Shown one piece after another: positions 36,902-46,473 of a stretch of 64,000 bases of DNA. The translations under genes and the position numbers were made by a program. This stretch comes from Pseudomonadota bacterium (lineage in GTDB: Bacteria; Bdellovibrionota; Bacteriovoracia; Bacteriovoracales; Bacteriovoracaceae), in NCBI GenBank assembly GCA_027488375.1, contig JAIYBW010000003.1, positions 1 to 64,000 of the forward strand, given 5' to 3'. The notes beneath the pieces are model-generated. The model was not told the origin of the DNA. It saw nothing but the letters and a program-made list of their open reading frames with translations, and searched no databases. Numbering within the stretch: position 1 is the stretch's first letter; each line of letters starts with the position of its first letter.

Positions 36902-37441
36902 ATGTTTGGGATGATGAAAAAGGATAAGGTTGATTACAAAGAAAACGTTAATGGTTTAACGGCCATTTTTAAGACATCAATGGGAGATTTTGAAATTGAG
37001 CTTAATGTTAAGGAAGCTCCTGAAACAGTTTGGAATTTTGTCAATTTGGCAGAAGGAAGACAACCTACAGTTAAAGAAGGTCCTTACTATAATGGCCTTA
37101 TTTTTCATCGAGTGATTCGTGGTTTTATGATTCAAGGGGGATGCCCAGAAGGATCAGGCCGAGGAGGCCCGGGATATCGCTTTGTTGATGAGTTTGATAA
37201 AAATCTTCGCCACTCTGTTGAAGGTATTTTATCTATGGCCAATGCTGGCCCTGGAACAAACGGTTCACAATTTTTTATTACTCTTGGTCCAACTCCACAT
37301 CTTGATGGTCGTCATACTGTCTTTGGAAGAGTTGTTAAAGGCATGGATGTCGTGAAAAAAATCGGAGATACACCAACTGGTGCTATGGATCGTCCGAAAA
37401 TGGATGTTGTGATTCAGTCATTAGAAATTAAAAGAAGCTAG
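36902..37441 (+). CDS. Peptidyl-prolyl cis-trans isomerase, cyclophilin type
   Basis: 179 residues with no signal peptide, so cytoplasmic. Cyclophilin hallmarks run from residue 20: NFVNLAEG, FHRVIRGFMIQGGCPEGSG (catalytic Arg), GILSMANAGPGTNGSQFFIT and HLDGRHTVFGRVVKGMDVV. AAGGAG precedes the start. Last gene of the operon that begins at 34923. Confidence 0.95.
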   Translation: MFGMMKKDKVDYKENVNGLTAIFKTSMGDFEIELNVKEAPETVWNFVNLAEGRQPTVKEGPYYNGLIFHRVIRGFMIQGGCPEGSGRGGPGYRFVDEFDKNLRHSVEGILSMANAGPGTNGSQFFITLGPTPHLDGRHTVFGRVVKGMDVVKKIGDTPTGAMDRPKMDVVIQSLEIKRS

Positions 37442-37770
37442 ATCTAAATGAAATGGAGGGGCAGAGCTCCTCCTCTTCACTCTATGAGGCATTTTTACTG
37501 TTTTACTACCAAAAGAAAAATATAATTAAATTTATCCATTTTGATTTTCATATCCTGCCATTCATTAATTTTTAGATCCCCGATCTTCTCCTCCCAACGC
37601 TGCTTTTTTACATCATTGAAGGCCACGAGTTCGAGTTTAGAGTTGAGGCAGCGCCATCCAAAACGAGCAGAGTTCGTGTGGTGATGACTATATCAATCTG
37701 AGAAGCCAAAGAGTTTATTAATGGCCTATTGTTAGCCTATTTAACTTCGTACAAATTTGAGTATTACTGT
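37442..37770. other. 329-base gap holding a decayed gene and a hairpin
   Basis: The gap has no intact gene. GGAGG (37455-37459) pairs with CCTCC (37469-37473), a possible end for the cyclophilin transcript, but there is no T-run. The main content is the minus-strand remnant at 37495-37722. Confidence 0.6.
37495..37722 (-). pseudogene. Decayed paralogue of the exported gene at 61024
   Basis: The minus frame reads INKLFGFSD, an in-frame TGA, then YSHHHTNSARFGWR and on to ...DMKIKMDKFNYIFLLVVKQ and a stop. The intact protein at 61024-61902 reads VNKLYGVSD, a Cys, then LSHHLQSSVRFGWR ... DFKIKL. The TGA falls exactly where the intact copy has Cys, as expected from a TGT/TGC to TGA change. Further upstream the frame is broken by more stops, and no start codon exists. 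This is the strongest evidence of gene decay in the window. Confidence 0.75.
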
Positions 37771-38052
37771 TTACTTTGCTGATTTTATGACAATTTTTGT
37801 CACAACGGTTTCTAGGTAATTCTCCCGAACCTTAACTTTTAGATCAAAGTCTTTATCTGGGGATAAACATTTGTATTTAATGCTGTAAAAGCATGTGGCA
37901 GGAGTTCCAATACATTTACTAAATATGGTTCGTGACGTTTGAACACAACGAGCGTTTCTTTCTGTTTCAACTTTCAGGACAGCATCCTCAATAGGGCCAG
38001 CAAAAGCTGATGAGGCCATGAAGAGGGAACATAAGATGATAAATTTATTCAT
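37771..38052 (-). CDS. Small exported Cys-containing protein (93 aa)
   Basis: A signal peptide (MNKFIILCSLFMASSAFAG) leads to a mature domain of about 74 residues with four Cys (ARCVQTS, FSKCIG, ATCFYS, YKCLS), likely two disulfides, and a final KVRENYLETVVTKIV strand. I do not recognise the family. Confidence 0.65.
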   Translation of the reverse strand: MNKFIILCSLFMASSAFAGPIEDAVLKVETERNARCVQTSRTIFSKCIGTPATCFYSIKYKCLSPDKDFDLKVKVRENYLETVVTKIVIKSAK

Positions 38053-38187
38053 AAAAAACTCCTAGATCCCTCTAAATAAACATTTTCATCTTGGGCCGGC
38101 AAGACCTGTGGTAAAGATTATCATTTAAGTTTCCAAGTTATTGATAGAACTTATAGAGAAAAGAAAAAAATGGTACCGCCGGATCGC

Positions 38188-39903
38188 TTAGTTTAATTGG
38201 CCAGGAATGAGACGATCAACCATTAATTGTATTGATTCGTTTCCATTGAACCTATTGATACTAAGAGTAAATTGAACAGTGAGGCCATTCTTGTTTTGGA
38301 GGGCATAGAGTTCTTCAGGAGTCGCCTCATTCCACTTTCCTAGGTAGTTAAAACTCACACCTTGAATAGTTGATTTGGGATTCTGTGGACTATTAAAGCT
38401 CCAACGAACATGGGCATCTTTCATGATGCGATAAGAGGCTATTTGAGCATTTTTCATTCTGAAGACGGGGCGCTCATGGCCTGGGCCGAATGGTTCAAGT
38501 ATTTGTAGATCCTTGACCAGTTTAGCATCAATCTCCTCAAGTCCAATTTCAATATCAAAGCTAGAAGTTTTAGTTCTGAGATTAAGGGGGATTAAGCTTA
38601 AGAGCTGATTCATTTTAATCTTAAAAGCTGAAAAGTTTTCTAGCTTCATAGAAAGCCCAGCAGCTGCTTTGTGGCCACCGAATTTAATAAAGAGATCTTT
38701 GCATTGTTCGAGGAGATCAAAAATATTTAATTCCCCGGCGCTCCGGCAACTCGCTTTTATCACTCCTGCTTCTTCAGCATTGGTAAAAACGATCGCCGGC
38801 ACTTCAAATGTTTCAACCAGTTTTGAAGCCACAATACCAATAACACCTTCATGCCAATGAGGTTGGTAGAGAATATTTATTTTAAGTTCTTCACTTTTAA
38901 TCGAATCAATCACGTTTTGTTTGGCCTCTGAAAAAACTTCGGCCTGAATTGTGCGACGATCACGATTGGCCAGTTCGAGATGAGAAAAATGCTCTCTGGC
39001 TTCATTAAAGTTTTGAGCGATCAGTTGTCTTAAAGCTCTTTCAGGATGATCAAGCCTACCTTTTGAATTGATATGTGGGCCAACATGAAACCCTATTTTT
39101 TCACTGGTAATACTTTGAGCAAGAAGCTCTTCAGGCGAGAAGAAGGCCTTGATTCCGGGGTACTGAGTATGAGGGATCTGTTTTAGGCCATGTCTTGATA
39201 AACGTAGATTGAGAGGATTCATTCGAGCTAAATCTGAAATGGTCCCGATGGCTACAAATTGTAAAAGAGGATAGAGGCTAGCAGTTTCTTGACCCCGTTT
39301 GGCCAGATCATTTTTAATCTGTAAGCATAGAGCAAAGGCGACTCCAACACCCGCGAGGCATCTCAGTGGTGAATCCTCCGGCTCATCTCGACGACAAGGA
39401 TTAACGACTGCAAAGGCTTCAGGAATGTGAGCAGCTGCATCTCTGTGATGATCAGTGATAATAAGATCTAATTTTCCTTTCGCATATTCAGCAGTGGCCG
39501 TAGCGGTAATTCCACAATCAACTGTGATTAAGACGGCAACATTCTTTTTTAAGGCCTGATCAATTGAAGACTCATGGACTCCATAGCCTTCGATAAATCG
39601 ACTAGGTTGAAAGAGTTCGACTTCAACATTGATTGATTTAAAAAAATGCCACAGAAGAGCGCAAGAGGTTGTTCCATCAACATCGTAGTCCCCATAGATA
39701 CCAATTTTTTCATTTTCACTTAAGGCCTTCAAAATTCTTTGAGAAGATTTGGCGAGATCTTTCATCTGAGTAAGATCAGGAATTTCTTTAAGATTCCAGG
39801 ACAGCATTTCTGCTACTTGATCCGGACTAAAACCACGCTTTTTAAAAAGTCGTGCAATAACAGGGTGTAGTTGAGTTGTTGATTCTTGTGAAGTTAATTC
39901 CAT
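38188..39903 (-). CDS. recJ: Single-stranded-DNA-specific 5'-3' exonuclease RecJ
   Basis: 571 residues. The DHH phosphoesterase motifs are present: GIYGDYDVDGTTS (about 70-82) and TDHHRD (about 150), followed by the DHHA1 segment FGGHKAAAGLSM near 405 and the C-terminal OB domain (EPFGPGHERPVFR). RecJ works in RecF-pathway and mismatch repair. No clear ribosome site precedes ATG 39903. Confidence 0.95.
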   Translation of the reverse strand: MELTSQESTTQLHPVIARLFKKRGFSPDQVAEMLSWNLKEIPDLTQMKDLAKSSQRILKALSENEKIGIYGDYDVDGTTSCALLWHFFKSINVEVELFQPSRFIEGYGVHESSIDQALKKNVAVLITVDCGITATATAEYAKGKLDLIITDHHRDAAAHIPEAFAVVNPCRRDEPEDSPLRCLAGVGVAFALCLQIKNDLAKRGQETASLYPLLQFVAIGTISDLARMNPLNLRLSRHGLKQIPHTQYPGIKAFFSPEELLAQSITSEKIGFHVGPHINSKGRLDHPERALRQLIAQNFNEAREHFSHLELANRDRRTIQAEVFSEAKQNVIDSIKSEELKINILYQPHWHEGVIGIVASKLVETFEVPAIVFTNAEEAGVIKASCRSAGELNIFDLLEQCKDLFIKFGGHKAAAGLSMKLENFSAFKIKMNQLLSLIPLNLRTKTSSFDIEIGLEEIDAKLVKDLQILEPFGPGHERPVFRMKNAQIASYRIMKDAHVRWSFNSPQNPKSTIQGVSFNYLGKWNEATPEELYALQNKNGLTVQFTLSINRFNGNESIQLMVDRLIPGQLN

Positions 39904-39922
39904 GAATTGAAACTAACATACT

Positions 39923-40165
39923 TTACCACAAAACAAATAGCCCCTTGATAAGATCTTCATTCTCAAGTTCGTCAGCGTAGGAAAAATGTTTTTTCCAGCT
40001 TTCACCTTTAAAGTCGTGAATTTTCTCAAAATATCGGAGGGGGAGAAAAGCCTTGCCGCAATGCAAGCATCGCTCAAGTTCTTGATTGGCCTCAGAAATT
40101 TTCGAGCAAGTATGACAGGCCCGAATAATCATTTTTTCTTTATCAATTTTTTTTAGTTCATTCAT
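39923..40165 (-). CDS. Small zinc-ribbon protein (80 aa)
   Basis: A single four-Cys ribbon (CHTCSKISEANQELERCLHC) is followed by a Lys/Asp-rich tail. No signal peptide. It lies 19 bases before recJ in the same direction and may share its transcript. Function unknown. Confidence 0.6.
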   Translation of the reverse strand: MNELKKIDKEKMIIRACHTCSKISEANQELERCLHCGKAFLPLRYFEKIHDFKGESWKKHFSYADELENEDLIKGLFVLW

Positions 40166-40221
40166 AAGACCCTCGCAGGTGGGTTCATGAATTTTTCGGC
40201 AAGTTGCAGAATTTTCCTAAG

Positions 40222-40252
40222 TAAAAAACGCTCACTTTTTTAGTGAGCGTTT
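40222..40252 (-). terminator. Rho-independent terminator of the exported coiled-coil gene
   Basis: AAACGCTCACT (40226-40236) and AGTGAGCGTTT (40242-40252) make a perfect 11-base stem with a 5-base loop. Read on the minus strand it ends in TTTTTT. It lies 33 bases after the stop at 40285. Confidence 0.88.
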
Positions 40253-40284
40253 GTTTGAGGGAGTCTTATAGTTGACTAAAATTT

Positions 40285-41319
40285 CTAACTAAAATTAAAG
40301 CTATAAGGAGACATCAAAGGTCCTTGGCCAAATTGGCCAGGAGATACTGAATATGGTGAGTAGTATTCGGGCTCCATATTCCATTGAGGACCATAGGTTT
40401 GAGGCAGTGGTTGATATTGGTAGGGAGATTGATACTGGAATTGGCCAGGGAAAGCTCCTTGTTCATAGGCATTCTGTCCCATCACCGGACCACCCTGATT
40501 TCCAATCATGATAATTGTTGGAGAAGATTGGTACGGATACTGAAGGTAGGGGTTAACTAAAGAACCTGAAAGCAGCCAAGATGGTACAGAGTAGGTCTGT
40601 TGCTGGCGCTGGTTTTGTTGATGCATTTGAGTCATCATGGTGTTCATGCCCAACATCGTATCAAGAATTTTCTTTTGCTCGGCCAGAAGATCCTCAACCT
40701 GCTTAGAAAGGACTTTATTTTTATCCTCAAGATCACAAATTTTTTGATCTTGATCTGATTTAGGATCTTCCTTTGGTTCCTCTTTAGGTTCTTCTTTAAC
40801 CACTTCTTTATCTTTCAGCTCTTTTTTAAGCACTAACAATTCATTTTCAACTTCATCAATGAGAAGGCTTTCTAGAGTTGTTTTAAGTTCTGACATCGTT
40901 TTTTTAGCGATCTCTTCACCGTCAGGTGTCCAAGCACTTTTTGATTTAAGAGCTTTAAAATCTTCTTCCAGCTCTACTAAGCTTTGAACTAAGCTTTGGA
41001 CTCTTCCTTTCTGAAGTTTAGAACCTTCTTTATCAACGAGGTCGACTTTATAATTTTTTCTTTCTTCTAAAAGGCGGTTTCTGAAAGCCTGTCCACGATC
41101 AGAGAAACACGATAAATCCAGATCTGCATCGATGGTGATTTTTGTCCGATCAATTTGGGCGGCCCTGGCTTCATATTTAGGAAATGAAGATGAGACTGTT
41201 TCATCTTCTACTGAAGCAATACTTCGACTAGGGTATGAGCTCTCAATTTGTGCTGGTGACATCGTTAATAAGGCAAAGAGTGGCATGACGGCCAGAAAAG
41301 TTGTTGAAAAAGATTTCAT
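40285..41319 (-). CDS. Exported coiled-coil protein with a Gln/Pro/Tyr-rich tail
   Basis: 344 residues from ATG 41319 (a longer TTG start adds five residues; GAGGGGG suits the ATG). A signal-like N-terminus (MKSFSTTFLAVMPLFALLTM) is followed by a charged helical region with a KEEPKEEPKEDPK run (about 185-200), a coiled coil (about 205-225), and a disordered tail from about 245 rich in QYQSPYQYQP. It resembles a linker or adhesive surface protein. Family not recognised. It is closed by its own strong terminator. Confidence 0.65.
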   Translation of the reverse strand: MKSFSTTFLAVMPLFALLTMSPAQIESSYPSRSIASVEDETVSSSFPKYEARAAQIDRTKITIDADLDLSCFSDRGQAFRNRLLEERKNYKVDLVDKEGSKLQKGRVQSLVQSLVELEEDFKALKSKSAWTPDGEEIAKKTMSELKTTLESLLIDEVENELLVLKKELKDKEVVKEEPKEEPKEDPKSDQDQKICDLEDKNKVLSKQVEDLLAEQKKILDTMLGMNTMMTQMHQQNQRQQQTYSVPSWLLSGSLVNPYLQYPYQSSPTIIMIGNQGGPVMGQNAYEQGAFPGQFQYQSPYQYQPLPQTYGPQWNMEPEYYSPYSVSPGQFGQGPLMSPYSFNFS

Positions 41320-41545
41320 ACAGGACCCCCTCAAATAAGGAACACTTTAGTTAAAGACCTTTCAAGATAGGTGCCAAAATCAGTCAATTGTACAAAGGCA
41401 AGAAAGAGGCGGGAATTCGGCAATTATTTCAGGGGGTTATTTTCTTGTCGAGAATCTGACCTGCTTTTAAACTAGAGAGTGGAAGCGACTAAATTTTTCA
41501 CGGCAGGGAAGCCACTGCCTAATAATTAGACACTAATGGAGCTCT

Positions 41546-43672
41546 ATGCGGAAACGGCGAAGTGCCACCCGGCAACCTAAAAAAATCAATTTCAACGTTG
41601 ATCCAACCCATTTTTTAAATCGTGATATTTCATGGCTTCATTTTAATCGTCGAGTTCTTCATGAAGCTTCAGATAAAAGAAATCCATTACTGGAAAGATT
41701 AAGATTTCTCATTATTTTCTCATCCAACTTAGATGAATTTGTGATGAAGAGAGTGGGGTACCTCAAGCATCAAATTGTTTCAGGAGTGACTCATCGTTCA
41801 GTTGATGGACAATCTCCGCAAGAGCAATTAGCTGCCATTAGAAAACACATAAATATTGATCTCGAAAAGCAAAGAGATATTTATTTTAATCTTGTGAGTG
41901 AGTTGGAGAGGCATGACATCTTTGTTTATGACTTTGATGATCTCTTAAACGATGATCAAGAATATTTAAAAAGTTATTTTCGTCGTAAGATCTTTCCTGT
42001 CCTCACTCCACTTTCTGTCGATCCTGGTCATCCGTTCCCTTTTATTTCCAATCTTTCCTATTCTCTTGGATTAATTTTGAAAAATCCTCAAACGGATTCA
42101 ATTCTCTTTTCGAGAGTTAAAATTCCTGAAGTGATACCAGGACTGATTGCTCTGCCAAAAGCAGAGGGAGATAAAAAGTTTCGATTCGTCACAACTGTAA
42201 CTCTGGTGAGATCAAATCTCCATTTGCTTTACCCTGGGATGGAAATTCAACAAACCGTTCCTTTTAGGGTCTCTAGAAATGCAGACGTTGATCACCGCGA
42301 GGATGAAGCCCAAGATTTACTTATTTTAGTTGAAGAGGGTATTAAGGAGAGAAGGCTCGCTGAATGTGTGCGCCTTGAAATCCATAAATCTACAGACCCA
42401 AGTGTCACAAGTTTTTTAAAAGATTCACTTGAGATTAATGATGAAGATATTTATGAGATGGATTTCCCAATTGATTTTTCAATCCTGAAAAGTATTGTTG
42501 ATTTAGATTTACCGGCCCTTAAGTTTAAACCTTGGTCTCCGGTTATTCCCAAAGCGATTATTGAGAATCAAAATATTTTCCAACTTATCCGTCAAGGAGA
42601 CATCCTTGTTCATCATCCTTATGAAAGCTTTTCTGGGAGTGTGGAGAAGTTTATTGCCGCCGCAGCTGACGACCCTCATGTCCTAACAATAAAGATGACT
42701 CTTTATCGTACCGGCGATAATTCACCTTTCATCAGAAATTTAATAAAGGCTGCAGAGAAGGGTAAGCAAGTTGTTGCGTTAGTGGAATTGAAAGCACGTT
42801 TTGATGAGCAAAGGAATATTGTCTGGGCCCAAAAGCTTGAAGATGCCGGGGTCCATGTCGTTTATGGAATTTTAGGTTTGAAAACACACACTAAAACCAC
42901 TCTTGTTATTAGGCAGGAGAGTGATGGTGAGATGATGAGTTATGCTCATATTGGAACAGGAAATTATCACTCCCAAACTTCAAATCTCTACACTGATTTA
43001 GGATTGATGACTTGTAATCAAAAGATTGCTTCAGAAGTGATTGAGGTTTTTAATTATCTAACAGGGAGCTCCCTTAAAACAGACTATCATGAGCTTTTAA
43101 TTGCACCGATTAATATGAAATCGAGCTTTATGACCAAGATTCAACAAGAGATTAAGAATAAGAAAGCTGGGAAGCCTGCAAGAATTATAGCGAAGATGAA
43201 TTCAATGGAAGATGAGGTCATTACTGAAGCTCTCTATGAAGCGAGTAAGGCCGGAGTTGAGATAACTCTTATCGTGAGAGGGTTTTGCTGTTTAAAGCCA
43301 GGAATAAAAAAACTATCGGAAAATATCAAAGTTATTTCTGTCATCGGACGCTTCCTAGAGCATTCAAGAATCTTTTATTTTGCGAATGGCGAATCAAATC
43401 CAATTAATGGTGAAATGCTTATTGGATCAGCTGATTGGATGCACCGAAATTTACACAATAGGGTTGAACTCATAACCCCTATCTATGATCCTAAGCTCAA
43501 AGAAAAATTATGGGAATTTATTGATGTCATCTTGCATGATAATCGTCAGGCATGGATATTAAATACTGATGGCACTTACTCTCTAAATCAACCCAAAGAT
43601 GGAGAAGCTGAAAGAGGTACCCATCAATTATTAATGCAGAAAACACTTCAACGTGAAAAAGGGTCTCTGTGA
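41546..43672 (+). CDS. ppk: Polyphosphate kinase 1
   Basis: Polymerises ATP gamma-phosphate into polyphosphate. 708 residues. The N-terminal domain begins NRDISWLHFNRRVLHEA. The two PLD-like catalytic domains carry TLYRTGDNSPFI, YAHIGTGNYHSQTSNLYTD (autophosphorylated His) and RFLEHSRIFYFANGE (second His). GGAG precedes ATG 41546. sixA overlaps the end by 4 bases and ppx converges beyond it. Confidence 0.97.
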   Translation: MRKRRSATRQPKKINFNVDPTHFLNRDISWLHFNRRVLHEASDKRNPLLERLRFLIIFSSNLDEFVMKRVGYLKHQIVSGVTHRSVDGQSPQEQLAAIRKHINIDLEKQRDIYFNLVSELERHDIFVYDFDDLLNDDQEYLKSYFRRKIFPVLTPLSVDPGHPFPFISNLSYSLGLILKNPQTDSILFSRVKIPEVIPGLIALPKAEGDKKFRFVTTVTLVRSNLHLLYPGMEIQQTVPFRVSRNADVDHREDEAQDLLILVEEGIKERRLAECVRLEIHKSTDPSVTSFLKDSLEINDEDIYEMDFPIDFSILKSIVDLDLPALKFKPWSPVIPKAIIENQNIFQLIRQGDILVHHPYESFSGSVEKFIAAAADDPHVLTIKMTLYRTGDNSPFIRNLIKAAEKGKQVVALVELKARFDEQRNIVWAQKLEDAGVHVVYGILGLKTHTKTTLVIRQESDGEMMSYAHIGTGNYHSQTSNLYTDLGLMTCNQKIASEVIEVFNYLTGSSLKTDYHELLIAPINMKSSFMTKIQQEIKNKKAGKPARIIAKMNSMEDEVITEALYEASKAGVEITLIVRGFCCLKPGIKKLSENIKVISVIGRFLEHSRIFYFANGESNPINGEMLIGSADWMHRNLHNRVELITPIYDPKLKEKLWEFIDVILHDNRQAWILNTDGTYSLNQPKDGEAERGTHQLLMQKTLQREKGSL

Positions 43673-44163
43673 AACTCATATTTGTTCGACATGGATTAGC
43701 AGAGGGGCATTTTTCTTTAGATCAGTATGCTGATTTTGAAAGAGTTTTAACTCCTGAAGGAATTAAGAGGCTGAATAAGACCTTTCATTTGTTTAAACAG
43801 CATGAATCAAAAATCGATGTGATTTTTTCGTCTCCCTTAGCGAGAGCAGTTCAATCAGCTGAAATTTTTTGGGACTTTTATAAACAAGCCGATCTTGAGC
43901 TCATGGCCGATCTCGATATTTTAGATGACCCCCTTCACTTAGTTGAATACATTTCATTTTTACCAGCTGATGGAACTTACGCCTTCGTAGGGCATGATCC
44001 CCACCTCACGACGGTGATCGCTAGTTTACTTGCTCTTCACCCTGAGCATGACTTTATGACGATTAAAAAAGGGGGAATTTGTGTTCTAGAGGGCAGAATG
44101 TGGAAGGGATTTAATTTAGAGTTGCTTGTAAGCCCAAAATTTTTAAAAGATATTACAGATTAA
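43669..44163 (+). CDS. sixA: SixA-type phosphohistidine phosphatase
   Basis: 164 residues from a GTG start overlapping the ppk stop (GTGA). Histidine-phosphatase motifs are visible: Arg7-His8 in FVRHGLAEG, IDVIFSSPLARAVQSAE, and a second His in FVGHDPHL. SixA family members dephosphorylate phosphohistidines; coupling to ppk, whose intermediate is phosphohistidine, is suggestive. It converges with ppx, overlapping by 4 bases. Confidence 0.88.
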   Translation: MKLIFVRHGLAEGHFSLDQYADFERVLTPEGIKRLNKTFHLFKQHESKIDVIFSSPLARAVQSAEIFWDFYKQADLELMADLDILDDPLHLVEYISFLPADGTYAFVGHDPHLTTVIASLLALHPEHDFMTIKKGGICVLEGRMWKGFNLELLVSPKFLKDITD

Positions 44164-45110
44164 TCTTTAAGAATAAATTCTTCAGGTTTCTCACCAAGCA
44201 TTGATAAAAGAATGCCTTCTTTAAGCCCAACCGATGGTAGCTCAATTTTTGATTGCTTTAATTCTTCCATCAGTATTTTAGTGATCATAATAGCGGGGAG
44301 GATGACATCTGCTCGATTCTGGTCAAGCTCAAGACTTCTTATTCGATCCACGTAAGACATACTAAAGATAGTCTCTTCCATGTGAGCAATTTCTCGATAG
44401 AAAGCCTCATTGGAAGAGGTTTTTCCTAATATTTTTTTTCTGATCTTTCCAATCCTGCGTAAGTTTCCACCAGTACCGACAAAAATATCTAATTTCTTTT
44501 TGCCGAGATTTTTTTCAATAAATCTCATCATCTTTTGAATTTGAAGTCTGATGCGAAGTTCAAGTTCCTCTTGGCTTTTGTAGTGGAGGAGGCGAACCGT
44601 GCCAATATTAAAGCTATGGACACCCATAATCTTTTCATCGTGAACGGCAATCAGCTCTGTGCTGCCTCCGCCAATATCCATTAAGAGCGCTCGTTTATTT
44701 TTTAAATTTAATTGGCCCTGAACCGCAGAAAAAATCATTTTTGCTTCTTCAATGCCACTAATAGTTTCAATATGAATACCAGTCTGCTTTTCAATTCGCT
44801 TAATGAGGTCTAGTCCGTTGCGAGCATCTCGCATCGCGGAGGTTGCCTGGGCCCTTACTTCTGAAACATTGTATTCCATGAAGATGTGAAAAAGTTGGAT
44901 GAAGGCATTTTCAGTTAGTTCCATTTTTTCATCAGATATTTTTCCTGATGAGAACACATCCTCTCCTAAGCGAAGAGGAACTCTAAGATTTTTGATAATC
45001 CTAATCCCTCGAGGGGATTTGAGAGCGATACTGGCACGGAGTGCATTTGAGCCTAAATCAATGGCCGCAAGTGTTTGTCTATTTAAAGCTTCTAATATAA
45101 ATCTTGGCAT
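44160..45110 (-). CDS. ppx: Exopolyphosphatase / guanosine pentaphosphatase (Ppx/GppA)
   Basis: 316 residues from ATG 45110. The longer TTG start at 45128 lies in the T-run of the icd terminator and is rejected. ASKHA motifs: AAIDLGSNALRAS (phosphate 1), ALLMDIGGGSTELIAV (phosphate 2) and the late VFVGTGGN. It is the short, single-unit form. It hydrolyses polyphosphate or pppGpp; the position opposite ppk/sixA favours polyphosphate. Confidence 0.92.
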   Translation of the reverse strand: MPRFILEALNRQTLAAIDLGSNALRASIALKSPRGIRIIKNLRVPLRLGEDVFSSGKISDEKMELTENAFIQLFHIFMEYNVSEVRAQATSAMRDARNGLDLIKRIEKQTGIHIETISGIEEAKMIFSAVQGQLNLKNKRALLMDIGGGSTELIAVHDEKIMGVHSFNIGTVRLLHYKSQEELELRIRLQIQKMMRFIEKNLGKKKLDIFVGTGGNLRRIGKIRKKILGKTSSNEAFYREIAHMEETIFSMSYVDRIRSLELDQNRADVILPAIMITKILMEELKQSKIELPSVGLKEGILLSMLGEKPEEFILKD

Positions 45111-45126
45111 TTGAGAAATTCTAAAC

Positions 45127-45150
45127 AAAAAAGCCCCTCTTGCGAGGGGC
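45127..45150 (-). terminator. Rho-independent terminator of icd
   Basis: GCCCCTC (45133-45139) and GAGGGGC (45144-45150) form a 7-base GC stem with loop TTGC. Read on the minus strand it is followed by TTTTTT (45132-45127). It lies 7 bases after the icd stop and 17 bases before the ppx ATG. Confidence 0.9.
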
Positions 45151-45157
45151 CCTTAAA

Positions 45158-46384
45158 TTACATTTGTATTTTCTTTCTAAGATTATCGTTAATGGCTTCA
45201 AGAAATTGTTCTGTCGTGAGGTATTTATCAGCTGGAACTTTATCACCATAAATACAAGCAGCAAGATCTTTTGTCATTTTGCCTTCTTCCACAGTTTGAA
45301 TACAAACGGCTTCAAGAGTCTCACAGAAAGTGATGAGTTCTTTATTTCCGTCTAATTTTCCACGGTGAAGAAGTCCTCTTGTCCAAGCAAAAATGGAAGC
45401 AATTGGATTTGTAGATGTTGGTTTGCCTTGTTGGTGAAGGCGATAGTGACGAGTCACTGTACCGTGAGCAGCTTCAGCTTCAAGAGTTTTTCCATCTGGA
45501 GTAAGGAGAACTGAAGTCATAAGACCAAGTGATCCAAAACCTTGTGCCACTGTATCAGATTGCACATCTCCATCATAATTCTTACAGGCCCAAACGAAGC
45601 CACCAGACCATTTCATACAGGCCGCAACCATGTCATCAATGAGACGGTGTTCGTAGACGATGCCTTTCGCTTCGAATTTCTTTTTGTAATCTTTTTCATA
45701 AATTTCAGCAAAGATGTCTTTAAAACGACCATCATACTTTTTAAGGATGGTGTTCTTTGTTGAAAGATAAAGAGGCCAGCCTTTTACGAGGGCCATGTTA
45801 AAACATGACTGAGCAAAACCACGGATTGACTCATCAGTGTTGTACATAGAAAGTGCAACACCATCGCCTTTGAAATTATAAACTTCCCACTCCTGAACTT
45901 TCCCGTCATCGCCAGTGAAAGTCATCTTAAGAGTTCCTTTACCTTTAATCACTGCATCAGTGGCACGGTATTGGTCACCAAAAGCATGACGACCAATCAC
46001 GATTGGCTGAGTCCAGCCAGGAACAAGACGAGGAATATTTTTCATGATGATAGGTTCACGAAAAACAGTTCCATCTAAAATGTTTCTGATTGTTCCGTTT
46101 GGAGATTTCCACATTTGCTTGAGCTTGAATTCCTCAACTCTTTTTTCGTCAGGAGTGATCGTGGCACATTTAATACCCACATTATATTTTTTGATAGCTT
46201 CAGCTGCCTCAATTGTCACTTTGTCGTCAGTGGCATCACGATTTTCCATACCTAGATCATAGTACTTAATATCAACATCAAGGTAAGGGGTGATAAGTTT
46301 TTCTTTGATGAATGACCAGATAATTCGAGTCATTTCATCGCCATCAAGTTCTACTACTGGGTTGGCCACTTTAATTTTTGCCAT
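45158..46384 (-). CDS. icd: NADP-dependent isocitrate dehydrogenase (eukaryote-like subfamily)
   Basis: 408 residues from ATG 46384 (GGAG seven bases upstream). The TCA enzyme converts isocitrate to 2-oxoglutarate. [46 protein letters not shown] and [21 protein letters not shown] are typical of the homodimeric subfamily II shared with mitochondrial IDH, not the E. coli type. Transcribed alone and closed by a strong terminator. Confidence 0.96.
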   Translation of the reverse strand: MAKIKVANPVVELDGDEMTRIIWSFIKEKLITPYLDVDIKYYDLGMENRDATDDKVTIEAAEAIKKYNVGIKCATITPDEKRVEEFKLKQMWKSPNGTIRNILDGTVFREPIIMKNIPRLVPGWTQPIVIGRHAFGDQYRATDAVIKGKGTLKMTFTGDDGKVQEWEVYNFKGDGVALSMYNTDESIRGFAQSCFNMALVKGWPLYLSTKNTILKKYDGRFKDIFAEIYEKDYKKKFEAKGIVYEHRLIDDMVAACMKWSGGFVWACKNYDGDVQSDTVAQGFGSLGLMTSVLLTPDGKTLEAEAAHGTVTRHYRLHQQGKPTSTNPIASIFAWTRGLLHRGKLDGNKELITFCETLEAVCIQTVEEGKMTKDLAACIYGDKVPADKYLTTEQFLEAINDNLRKKIQM

Positions 46385-46473
46385 ATTTGTCTCCAAATAA
46401 ACGGTTGAGAAGATGAATCTATTTTGTGAGAAGAACGATCTTTTGTCGACAATAATGCAGAGCACGTTGAGGA

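Noticed and set aside
41502-41519. GGCAG/CTGCC hairpin before ppk
   Set aside because: Short and without further support as a riboswitch or Pho-type operator.
45111-45128. Longer N-terminus for ppx from TTG 45128
   Set aside because: The codon is in the T-run of the icd terminator.
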